A stretch of DNA of 41,451 nt from Fidelibacterota bacterium (GTDB lineage: Bacteria > Fidelibacterota > Marinisomatia > SCGC-AAA003-L08 > GCA-2689995): positions 1 to 41,451 of the forward strand of contig JACNKR010000022.1 of NCBI GenBank assembly GCA_014381925.1, given 5' to 3'. The translations under genes were made by a program, and so were the position numbers. Shown piece after piece: positions 9,303 through 17,286 of the stretch. A model generated the notes under the pieces. It was not told the origin of the DNA. It worked only from the letters and a program-made list of their open reading frames with translations, and ran no database searches. Numbering within the stretch: the stretch's first letter is position 1; every line of letters starts with the position of its first letter.

Positions 9303-11639
9303 ATGATTCGAAAATTTTTATTTCTTTGCAGTTTTAGTATTTTATTATTTACAAGTTGCAGTAAGCCCAATAAAGTAGTTATTACTTCACATTCAAATAA
9401 CTCCACTGTTTCTGATACCGTTTCAGAAATTGTAACTATTACTTGCGAACCATTTGAAAACTCAGAAATTAGTAAAATAAAATGTGTTGTTGATGGAAAA
9501 CTAATTTCATCAGAAGATGATTCTGCACCTTGGAGCATTAAATGGAATACCGTTGACTATGAAGACCAGTCTAATCATATTATAAATATTTTAGCATATG
9601 GCCCAGATGGCGACAGTACATTTAGTGATACACTTCAGTTAATTGTGGATAATTCAAAATCCTATCCTGAAAAAGTAGCAATATCAAATATTGAATTAGA
9701 AGATAAAGGATTTAATTTAGAATGGGAAAAATCTCAAGATAACGATTTTTCAAGATATATACTTGAAAAAGGCTCAAAAAAATCAATGTCTGATGCAAAA
9801 GTAATTTTTGAATCTAATATTATTACAGATAATCAATTTAGAGATGAAAAAATTAATCCATTAAAATATCAATATTATCGAATAAGTGTTGAAGATTATG
9901 TTGGGTATCAAACAAAAGGTGATGTGTTTTCATCTAATTTAGAAAAAGTGCCTTCATCTGTAAATATTAAAAAAGTAGATTATAATAATTCAACAATGAA
10001 AATTACTTGGGATAGATCTACAGATTCAGATTTTTCATATTATTCGCTGTATAAAGCAAATTCTTTACGAGGTAAGAAACAAAGAATAAAAAAAATTACA
10101 TCACAAAATAAAACTACATTTAGTATTTCGGATTTTAATCCTTTAGTTGAAAATTGGTTTTGGGTTGAGGTCACGGATAAACATGGATATAAAACAACAG
10201 GAAATGGAAAATCAAATCAAATTGATAATCCACCAACACCAACTCAAATTAGTTCTGTTGAATTTAATGATAATGAATTAAGAATAATTTGGAAAGAAAA
10301 TTCAGATAGTGATTTTCAATCTTATGAGATATTTATGTCTAATAAAAAAATAGATGAATTATCTTTAGGAATAATTACAGAACAATCTATGAATACATTA
10401 TCAATTTCCGTATTTGACCCGACAATTAAAAATAATTATTTTATTAAAACTACAGATACATGGGGGCAAACTTCTATTGGTAATTCTGTTTCTAACAAAA
10501 TTGATAATGCACCGAATCAAGTATCTGTAAACGCATTGTATTTTGAAGGTCAATCACTTATTCTAGAATGGTCTACGTCAGATGAAGACAATTTTAATAA
10601 TTACTACATATGTCATACACACGATTTAGGAATAAATCCAGATACAATTGCAGTTTACAATAATCAAAATATTACAAGTCATAAATTAGTTTCTGGGTTT
10701 AATGCAAATATTGATAATTGGGTGTGGGTAATCGTGACAGATTCCCGAAATCAATCATCAATTTCCCCACCACAAGTAATAACAAATTCTCCACCTACAA
10801 AATCTCAAATTTCAATGAATATTGATGAAAATGATAATTTACAATTACATTGGAATAAAAATGGCGATGAAGATTTTAGTCGATATGTATTGTATCATTC
10901 ACAAAATCCAGATATGAATGATAAACAGAAAGTGTTTGAATCTAAAATTTCATCTGATAATTCGTTTAATTTTATAATTGAAGATTTTAGTCGAATAAAT
11001 TATTTTCAGTTGACGGTTGAAGATATCTTCGGTCTTCAGGTGAATTCCGATTTTGTTTCGGGTGTGCCAACAGATTTACAAGTTTTATTAGATATTGTAA
11101 TCGAAAATAATTTAAATGTTATTCCGTCAGAATTAGGTACGCAGGTATGGACAAATGGAAAATTAACTGAATTAAGTATTGGAAAATGGAGTGATGGTGG
11201 GGGAATTAAAATTAGAACTTTGCCAGAAAGTATTGGGAAATTAACTCAATTGAAAAATTTATGGTTATCGTATAATAATCTTAAACAATTACCTGAATCA
11301 TTTACAGATTTAGAGAATTTAGAAATATTAGAATTACGGTATAATCATTTTTTATCCATACCACAATCGCTTACATTATTAGAAAGTTTAAAATATTTAG
11401 GTTTATCTTATAATAAAATAAATAATATGCCTGAGTGGGTTAGTGATTTTAAAACCTTACAAAAGTTATATTTAAGCCATAATAAATTAGCGGAAATACC
11501 AGAAAATGTATGTAAACTAAACTTGAATTATAGAGATATGGGTGATTCATTTTTATCTCAAAATCGTTTATGTACTAAATATTTATTACCAGATTGTATT
11601 GATGCTTATGTAGGTGGTCAAAATTGTTCAGAAAAATGA
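9303..11639 (+). CDS. Lipoprotein with Ig/FN3-like repeats and C-terminal leucine-rich repeats
   Basis: 778 residues. A lipoprotein signal ends in the lipobox FTSC with Cys19. Residues about 25-115 are a bacterial Ig-like domain ('VDGKLISSEDDSAPWSIKWNT'). At least five fibronectin-III-like repeats of about 95 residues follow. Each has a '(L/I)EW/ITW/IIWK...D.DF..Y' core and an 'SNxI/L...P' boundary. Residues about 640-745 hold four 23-residue leucine-rich repeats ('LPESIGKLTQLKNLWLSYNN', 'IPQSLTLLESLKYLGLSYNK'). A Cys-containing tail ends NCSEK. No catalytic motif is seen, so a surface binding or adhesion role is the reasonable guess. It is a single gene with its own promoter space. Confidence 0.75.
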   Translation: MIRKFLFLCSFSILLFTSCSKPNKVVITSHSNNSTVSDTVSEIVTITCEPFENSEISKIKCVVDGKLISSEDDSAPWSIKWNTVDYEDQSNHIINILAYGPDGDSTFSDTLQLIVDNSKSYPEKVAISNIELEDKGFNLEWEKSQDNDFSRYILEKGSKKSMSDAKVIFESNIITDNQFRDEKINPLKYQYYRISVEDYVGYQTKGDVFSSNLEKVPSSVNIKKVDYNNSTMKITWDRSTDSDFSYYSLYKANSLRGKKQRIKKITSQNKTTFSISDFNPLVENWFWVEVTDKHGYKTTGNGKSNQIDNPPTPTQISSVEFNDNELRIIWKENSDSDFQSYEIFMSNKKIDELSLGIITEQSMNTLSISVFDPTIKNNYFIKTTDTWGQTSIGNSVSNKIDNAPNQVSVNALYFEGQSLILEWSTSDEDNFNNYYICHTHDLGINPDTIAVYNNQNITSHKLVSGFNANIDNWVWVIVTDSRNQSSISPPQVITNSPPTKSQISMNIDENDNLQLHWNKNGDEDFSRYVLYHSQNPDMNDKQKVFESKISSDNSFNFIIEDFSRINYFQLTVEDIFGLQVNSDFVSGVPTDLQVLLDIVIENNLNVIPSELGTQVWTNGKLTELSIGKWSDGGGIKIRTLPESIGKLTQLKNLWLSYNNLKQLPESFTDLENLEILELRYNHFLSIPQSLTLLESLKYLGLSYNKINNMPEWVSDFKTLQKLYLSHNKLAEIPENVCKLNLNYRDMGDSFLSQNRLCTKYLLPDCIDAYVGGQNCSEK

Positions 11640-11678
11640 TTATGAAATAGTTACTATAAATAAAATGGGATTTATAAA

Positions 11679-11822
11679 TTAATTTTTATTTGAATTTGTA
11701 TTTTTTTCTGATTCAGTTTCCGTTTTAATAATTCCAGAGTCTTTAAGTTTTTTTTCTAACTTAATAATTTTACTAAAAGCACTTAGACCAAAAATAAAGC
11801 CGATAATTCCAAATACATCCAT
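11679..11822 (-). CDS. 47-residue membrane miniprotein
   Basis: Small ORF starting MDVFGIIGFIFGLSAFSK, then KIIKLEKKLKDSG and a polar Glu/Asn/Lys tail. The first about 16 residues form one hydrophobic helix; the rest is charged and could form a short coiled coil. A good ribosome site (AAGGGGAAAT) lies just upstream of its ATG. It starts 26 bases after the stop of the CNNM/CorC-type gene on the same strand, so the two are probably co-transcribed. Its function is not known. Confidence 0.65.
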   Translation of the reverse strand: MDVFGIIGFIFGLSAFSKIIKLEKKLKDSGIIKTETESEKNTNSNKN

Positions 11823-11848
11823 ATTATTTCCCCTTTTATTTATTTAAA

Positions 11849-13066
11849 TTAAATTCCATTTTTAAGTATAATTTTCACCTGATTTATACTTCGAGTTGAT
11901 GATTTACTAATAATGACTTGCCCAATGGGAAGGAATAAATTTTCTCCTTTATTCGGAATTCTTCCAATTTCAGAAATTATATAACCACCAAGCGTTTCAA
12001 ATTTTCCTTCCGGTAAAATATTTCCAAATTTAGTATTAAATAGCTCACAGTCAATTTTAGCATTTGCAATAATAGAGCCATCTTCTAATTGATTTATTTC
12101 TGTATTATCTACATCAAATTCATCTTCAAAATCGCCAAATAATTCTTCAAATAAATCTTCCACCGTTACTAGACCTGCAGTTCCACCATGTTCGTCTATC
12201 ACTATTGCAATGGTATGTCTGGCTGTTTGAAATTCGGACATGAGTTTCATTACTGATTTTGTATAAGGAATAAATTTTACGGGTTTAATTATTTCTTCAA
12301 TTGTTGATGGGCTTTTAAATAAATCATATAAATGAATTACACCTTTAATATGATCGACTGAATTTTCATAAACTAATATTTTAGAATGTCCTGAATCAAT
12401 AAAAACATGTAATACTTCCTCTAGAGAACTATTAATTGAAATTGAAGAAATATCTGTGCGAGGTGTCATTGCCTCTTCTACTGTTTTTTCACTATAATCA
12501 AAAACTTGGGATATCATTTCCTGTTGGTCTTTTTCAAATACTTCAGGCTCATCGACTTGTTCATACATATGTTGTAAATCTGTTCTATCCTCCTGGCTTT
12601 CTACATCACTAGTATGAGTTGATACTGTAGCAACATCCAGCCATTTTGTTTTATTCAATAGAAAAATAAAAGGAAGGAATAAATAATAGGAAAATACGAG
12701 AAAAGGAGAGAATAATAAAATTCCTGTATTTGAAAATTCTCTTGATATTGTTTTAGGAATTACTTCCCCAAATAATAAAATAATACCTGCAATAATACCT
12801 ACCACCCAAATTGGGTTTGAAATTATTGTGGTTAAATAAATGGTGAAAAATGAAGTTGCAAGAACATTTGCAAGGTTTGTTCCGATTAAAATTACCGTAA
12901 TATATGTGGGCTTTTCATCGAGTATTTTTGTAGCAAACGATGAAAATAACATTTTTTGTTTTTGCCAAACTTTTATCTGCATTGGATTAGCAGAAATTAA
13001 AGCAATTTCAGAACCTGAATAAAGTATCGAGAAAATTAGCCCGATTATTGAAAAATAGATTTCCAT
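11849..13066 (-). CDS. CNNM/CorC-HlyC family membrane protein (DUF21-CBS-CorC_HlyC)
   Basis: 405 residues. The N-terminal about 140 residues carry the DUF21 transmembrane region ('YSGSEIALISANP', 'GEVIPKTISREFSNTG'). A linker leads to a CBS pair (about 190-310, starting at 'VEEAMTPRTDISSI' and including 'DEHGGTAGLVTVEDLFEELFG'). The CorC_HlyC domain follows at about 325-405. Family members are linked to Mg2+/Co2+ efflux or Mg2+ homeostasis; the older 'hemolysin' label is historical. Length and domain order are complete. It is divergent from murQ, with about 60 bases between, and followed by the 47-residue ORF. Confidence 0.88.
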   Translation of the reverse strand: MEIYFSIIGLIFSILYSGSEIALISANPMQIKVWQKQKMLFSSFATKILDEKPTYITVILIGTNLANVLATSFFTIYLTTIISNPIWVVGIIAGIILLFGEVIPKTISREFSNTGILLFSPFLVFSYYLFLPFIFLLNKTKWLDVATVSTHTSDVESQEDRTDLQHMYEQVDEPEVFEKDQQEMISQVFDYSEKTVEEAMTPRTDISSISINSSLEEVLHVFIDSGHSKILVYENSVDHIKGVIHLYDLFKSPSTIEEIIKPVKFIPYTKSVMKLMSEFQTARHTIAIVIDEHGGTAGLVTVEDLFEELFGDFEDEFDVDNTEINQLEDGSIIANAKIDCELFNTKFGNILPEGKFETLGGYIISEIGRIPNKGENLFLPIGQVIISKSSTRSINQVKIILKNGI

Positions 13067-13127
13067 AGATTACAAATATCTTTCGAAATTAGAGTGATTT
13101 ATATGTCAAATTTACAGAGAAGTGAGT

Positions 13128-14018
13128 ATGTATTCGAACAAAATAACTGAAAAACAAAATCCAAATTCAATGGATATTGACCAAAAGTCAATTCAAGAGA
13201 TTGTTGGAATTATAAATAATGAAGATGCAACGGTTCATCTTGCTGTACAAAAATCAATGTCTGAAATTTCAGAATTTATTCAAAGTACAGTAAAATGTTT
13301 AAAAAAAGGTGGTCGATTATTTTATATTGGTGCAGGCACTAGTGGTCGATTAGGTGTTTTAGATGCATCTGAATGCCCACCAACTTATCGGACAAACCCT
13401 GAAATGGTGCAGGGCATAATTGCAGGTGGATTTGATGCATTAATAAAGTCAATTGAAGGGGCAGAGGATGACCCTGTTTTGGGAGAACAAATTATTAACG
13501 ATCTACATATTGGAGAAAATGACATCATTCTTGGAATTACAGCATCTGGAACTGCACCCTATGTATTATCTGCATTAAAACAATCTAAAATTAATGGTGC
13601 AATTACGGGGTTATTCGTGTGTAATAATTCAGAAAAATTAACTTTTATTGACCATTTAATAAAAGTGATTGTTGGACCAGAAGTAGTGACAGGTTCAACT
13701 CGAATGAAAGCGGGTACGGCAACTAAAATGGTGTTGAATATGATTACCACTACTGCAATGATAAAACTAAATAAAACCTTTGGTAATGTTATGGTTGATT
13801 TAAATGCCTCAAATGATAAACTTTGGGATAGAGGCACTCGTATTATTATGCATTTTACACGTTTAAATCATGAGAGTGCTTTTGAGTTATTAAAAAGTGC
13901 AAATGGAGAAGTGAAAACTGCAATAGTAATGGAAAAACTCAAATTAAGTTTTGAAGATGCAAAAAATATATTAGTTGAAAATGATGGTGCATTAATAAAT
14001 ATCATATCTGAATATTAG
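13128..14018 (+). CDS. murQ: N-acetylmuramic acid 6-phosphate etherase
   Basis: MurQ cleaves the D-lactyl ether of MurNAc-6-P to give GlcNAc-6-P in cytoplasmic recycling of cell-wall muropeptides. The SIS-fold motifs are clear: 'YIGAGTSGRLGVLDASECPP', 'GAEDDP', 'GITASGTAPYV', 'GSTRMKAGTATKMVLN', 'NASNDKLWDRG'. The Glu in DASECPP and the Glu in GAEDDP (residues 82 and 113 from this start) match the positions of the catalytic Glu83 and Glu114 known in E. coli. I prefer the ATG at 13128: it lies downstream of an AGAGAAGTGAG purine stretch, while the in-frame GTG at 13122 would sit almost on its ribosome site. No AnmK, NagK or PTS gene is adjacent. A small hairpin terminator follows. Confidence 0.95.
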   Translation: MYSNKITEKQNPNSMDIDQKSIQEIVGIINNEDATVHLAVQKSMSEISEFIQSTVKCLKKGGRLFYIGAGTSGRLGVLDASECPPTYRTNPEMVQGIIAGGFDALIKSIEGAEDDPVLGEQIINDLHIGENDIILGITASGTAPYVLSALKQSKINGAITGLFVCNNSEKLTFIDHLIKVIVGPEVVTGSTRMKAGTATKMVLNMITTTAMIKLNKTFGNVMVDLNASNDKLWDRGTRIIMHFTRLNHESAFELLKSANGEVKTAIVMEKLKLSFEDAKNILVENDGALINIISEY

Positions 14019-14019
14019 T

Positions 14020-14046
14020 AGAGCTAAATAATTATGGCTCTTTTTT
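14020..14046 (+). terminator. Rho-independent terminator of murQ
   Basis: AGAGCT (14020-14025) pairs with GGCTCT (14036-14041, one G:U pair) around an A/T loop, followed by a T-run to 14046. It begins just after the murQ stop codon. Confidence 0.65.
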
Positions 14047-14078
14047 CAAAATATGAGTTTATGAAATAATATGTATTT

Positions 14079-14528
14079 CTATCGTATTGATACGAAGAGT
14101 TTTACACAAACCAGAAAAATGATATTTTTGAAGTAGTTGGTAGTATAGGCATCCGCATCTAGAAAATAAGGGTTACCATAAAAGTCATAAGACCATTTTG
14201 GCCAATATTCATTACTTGCAGGTGCATCAGATGCAAAAGTTTTTAACATTGAAAAATTTTCAAGGTCTAATCCCAATAAATGTCCTGATTCTGCTTGATG
14301 GCATATATCCCGAGAACAGAAACATTCATGGATAGGATATGAACCCCAATATGTAGGAATGTAATTAGGGTCTTCTCCTGTAACTACATAATAATAAGCT
14401 AATTCTTTTGCAGAATTGAACTCATCAACTAAGTATTGATTCGCTGATGAAATAGAGATTGATTCTTGAGAGGATAAGAAACAAAGTGATATAATACTAT
14501 ATAAAATAAAATTGACTAATAATCGCAT
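14079..14528 (-). CDS. Small exported protein of unknown function with a CX4CH motif
   Basis: 149 residues with a signal peptide (MRLLVNFILYSIISLCFLSS). I do not recognise the family. The centre has a Cys cluster, HECFCSRDICHQ (about residues 68-79), that includes one C-x4-C-H motif. It is otherwise aromatic-rich ('PTYWGSYPIHE', 'EYWPKWSYDFYGNPYF'). The last about 15 residues (IIFLVCVKLFVSIR) are hydrophobic and look unlike the rest, so the true C-terminus may be altered by a frameshift; this is not provable here. It ends close to the murQ terminator. Confidence 0.5.
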   Translation of the reverse strand: MRLLVNFILYSIISLCFLSSQESISISSANQYLVDEFNSAKELAYYYVVTGEDPNYIPTYWGSYPIHECFCSRDICHQAESGHLLGLDLENFSMLKTFASDAPASNEYWPKWSYDFYGNPYFLDADAYTTNYFKNIIFLVCVKLFVSIR

Positions 14529-14683
14529 GTTATTTTCCTTACTATTTAAAATTCGTATTTATTATTTAATTATATTATGAATTTCATTCTAATTAAAATT
14601 ACGAATCGCTTTCATATAATTATTTTGGCGAAAGTTTACAATTCCTTCATTGTATAGCTGACCTGGATTTACTCTCAATTGGA

Positions 14684-15247
14684 TTATTTAGCCATTTTAT
14701 ATGCTAGTTCTAACCAGTTTTTTAGTTCATTATCAATATCTTCTTTTGTGAATATTTCAACATGATGAGTCATCATACCACTAAATTTTTTACCATCTTT
14801 CAATCGTGTAGTCGTTTCTTTTCCTTTTAACATTAATCCAACATCAATTCGGGTTTTTGTAGATGGTTTTAGAATAGCAAATTGCTTCGTTGTTTTAAAT
14901 GCAACATATCCTTTACAGACCCTTTTGCTTATACCTGGATTTAAATTTATAATATATTTTGATAATTCATCATAAATAGGTTTTAAATCAAGTTTTTTTA
15001 AATATTGATCTTCAAGAATTTGATTGTCTGATTTTTTTGGTGCACCATCTTCTCTAATTTTAAAAGCAATTAAATTAGCATAACCATGACTCATTCCATG
15101 ATTTGATTTTAAATATTTAATAATTGCCATATGTTTTGTTTCGCCAGATGATTTAGCAATTTCCACCCAATAATTTATATTATGTCCTGTTTTGCTTTCA
15201 ATATTTTTCATCATTGCATTCATCATCTGCTCAGGTGTTGTTGCCAT
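14684..15247 (-). CDS. DUF4287 / DUF5655 domain protein
   Basis: 187 residues, cytoplasmic, no signal. The N-terminal half (about 10-75) fits DUF4287: 'ESKTGHNINYWVEIAKSSG', 'KHMAIIKYLKSNHGMSHGYA'. The C-terminal half (about 85-187) fits DUF5655: 'YIINLNPGISKRVCKGYVAF', 'QFAILKPSTKTRIDVGLML', then 'THHVEIFTKEDIDNEL'. This two-domain form is common in bacteria, but its role is uncharacterised. It is monocistronic and divergent from the cytochrome cluster. Confidence 0.8.
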   Translation of the reverse strand: MATTPEQMMNAMMKNIESKTGHNINYWVEIAKSSGETKHMAIIKYLKSNHGMSHGYANLIAFKIREDGAPKKSDNQILEDQYLKKLDLKPIYDELSKYIINLNPGISKRVCKGYVAFKTTKQFAILKPSTKTRIDVGLMLKGKETTTRLKDGKKFSGMMTHHVEIFTKEDIDNELKNWLELAYKMAK

Positions 15248-15329
15248 ATTTCATCCTATATTTATAAAAAAATTATTAAATAAAATACGATAGTTTATAT
15301 GGTATAATGAAGGTTAAAATTCAATTCAA

Positions 15330-15361
15330 TAATAAATATTAATATCAATTAATATTTATTA
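15330..15361. promoter_or_regulatory. Perfect 14-bp inverted repeat upstream of the cytochrome cluster
   Basis: TAATAAATATTAAT (15330-15343) and ATTAATATTTATTA (15348-15361) are exact reverse complements around ATCA. It lies in the 236-base space between the DUF4287 gene and the first pentahaem gene, 123 bases before the latter's ATG. There is no G:C core and no adjacent T-run, so a protein-binding dyad is more likely than a terminator. A run of TTTA/TTTG tetranucleotides (about 15380-15402) lies between it and the gene. The regulator is unknown. Confidence 0.4.
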
Positions 15362-15483
15362 AGTCTTTTAATATCAGTGATTTATTTATTTGTTTGTTTG
15401 TTATGAAAAGTGTTTAAATTATTATTCTTATATATTCTAAATATTTATAATATAACAATTAATTTTAAAAAAGGAAAATCTTT

Positions 15484-17277
15484 ATGATTAAGACATCATT
15501 TCTTTTAATATTCAGTTTTTCAACATTATTTGGGCAAATTTCTGAATGGAATCCAGATGAGATGCATCGAAAAGCGATGGAATATCCTTCTGCGATGGAA
15601 TGTGCAACTTGCCATCCGAAACAAACTCGAGAATGGTCAGTTTCTCCGCATGCTTATACGCAAATGAGTCCAGTCTTTAATGCTATGACGGGGTTTGTAG
15701 GTGTAGGAACAAATGGGACAAATGGTGATTTTTGTATGAGGTGTCATACTCCTGCAGGAATGGCAATGGGTGAACCCGTATTTATGGATAACCCAGATAG
15801 AGAACAAGTTTCAAGAGAAGGAATTACCTGTATTGCATGTCATAAAGTAAATAGAAATTATGGTCGAGTTTCTGGCCGGCAACATATAAAACCTGGCGAT
15901 GTATATACTGAAGTTTATGGTCCTGAAGGTGGTGAAGAATTAGAACGAGTACAAGGACTTCCTGAATTTCAACTGGCTTCACCCGAAAATAAAAAAGGGA
16001 TGGCAGTTCATTTAAAGGCAGAAAAGTTTTTTGAAATGTCAGAACCATCATTTTGTGGTACATGTCATGAATTTTATAATCAAGTTGGTTTAAGAAATCA
16101 AGAGACATTAACAGAATATCGTCATTCTCAATCGGCAAAAGATGGAATATCTTGTCAAGATTGTCACATGGGTAAAACTCCCGGAATTTCATTAGGTGAT
16201 GATTCTGAAAATTATGAATTTGGCCCCGCGGCAATTGTAAATGGTAAACCAACAAAAACAAGAAAATTAACAAATCATATGATGGCTGGTCCAGATCATA
16301 CTTTAATTCACCCCGGACTTTTCCCCCTAAATCCACAAGCTAAAGATTTAGCAGATGTACATGATTGGACTAAATTTGATTGGAAATCAGGTTGGGGAAC
16401 AGATGATTTTGAAGATGAAATTGATGATGGCTTTGAATTTCCTGAAGCATGGGAAAATTATGATGACCGAGCAGATGCTTCTGAGATTATTCAAAATAAT
16501 TTAGATTTAATTAATGAATATATGGTACAGCGATTAACATTGTTAAAAAATGGATATAATATTGGCGGTATTGAAGTAACAAAAGCTTCTGATAGAGGGA
16601 TTAAATTCAAGGTTAAAGTTGAAAATATTACGGAAGGACACAGTGTACCAACAGGGTTTAGTATTAGACCACTTTATTTAAGAGTCGAAGTTGCTGATGA
16701 GTCAGGCAACATTGTGTTTAAATCAGGTGATTTAGATCCTAATGGTGATTTTAGGGATGAACATTCTTTATATGTTCAACATGGGCAAATGGATTTAGAT
16801 CCATATCTGTTTAATTTACAACCTAAATTTACGGTAAGAAATATAAGAGGAGGTGAGCGTACAGAACCGGTTCCTGTAAATTATTCGGGATCACCACTTC
16901 CATTTATTAGACCATTTCCAATGAGTTTTACATTAGCAGGAAGACCTAAGGGACTTCGAATTAAGCGATTTGGAATTCAAACAGGTGGCCATAGATGGGC
17001 GAAATATAAAGTAAAAAGTAAAGAATTGACTGGTGGAGAAAATTACACCGTAAATGTAAAGTTAATAGCTCCGATGATACCTGTTAATTTAATTAATACA
17101 ATTAAAGATATGGGCTTTGAATATAATATGACCGCAAAGCAACTTGCAGATAGAGTTGTTTCAGGGCATACAACGGTGTGGGAGTATTCAGGAGTAATTA
17201 AATTGAATAGTGATTTTACAGATATAGATTGGACAGTAGTCGATACTGCTCCATTTAAATATGAAGATTTGAAATAA
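15484..17277 (+). CDS. Exported pentahaem cytochrome c (cytochrome c554-like)
   Basis: 597 residues with a signal peptide (MIKTSFLLIFSFSTLFGQ), so periplasmic or outer-membrane associated. Five CxxCH haem motifs start at residues 40 (CATCH), 84 (CMRCH), 116 (CIACH), 191 (CGTCH) and 224 (CQDCH). Their layout resembles the cytochrome c554 fold, with 'W..SPHA' after the first motif. The haem-free C-terminal 350 residues include a beta-rich domain with 'GHSVPTGF', a motif repeated in many multihaem proteins and also in the pentahaem protein at 24240. A ribosome site AAAAAAGGA precedes the start. It opens the cytochrome cluster; the barrel gene follows 9 bases after its stop, with the stop embedded in that gene's ribosome site (TAAGGAG). 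The electron partner and redox substrate are unknown. Confidence 0.85.
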   Translation: MIKTSFLLIFSFSTLFGQISEWNPDEMHRKAMEYPSAMECATCHPKQTREWSVSPHAYTQMSPVFNAMTGFVGVGTNGTNGDFCMRCHTPAGMAMGEPVFMDNPDREQVSREGITCIACHKVNRNYGRVSGRQHIKPGDVYTEVYGPEGGEELERVQGLPEFQLASPENKKGMAVHLKAEKFFEMSEPSFCGTCHEFYNQVGLRNQETLTEYRHSQSAKDGISCQDCHMGKTPGISLGDDSENYEFGPAAIVNGKPTKTRKLTNHMMAGPDHTLIHPGLFPLNPQAKDLADVHDWTKFDWKSGWGTDDFEDEIDDGFEFPEAWENYDDRADASEIIQNNLDLINEYMVQRLTLLKNGYNIGGIEVTKASDRGIKFKVKVENITEGHSVPTGFSIRPLYLRVEVADESGNIVFKSGDLDPNGDFRDEHSLYVQHGQMDLDPYLFNLQPKFTVRNIRGGERTEPVPVNYSGSPLPFIRPFPMSFTLAGRPKGLRIKRFGIQTGGHRWAKYKVKSKELTGGENYTVNVKLIAPMIPVNLINTIKDMGFEYNMTAKQLADRVVSGHTTVWEYSGVIKLNSDFTDIDWTVVDTAPFKYEDLK

Positions 17278-17286
17278 GGAGAATTC

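Noticed and set aside
15824..16336. 170-codon minus-strand ORF
   Set aside because: It is antisense to the haem-motif region of the pentahaem gene. Its His/Leu-rich composition is that of a shadow frame.
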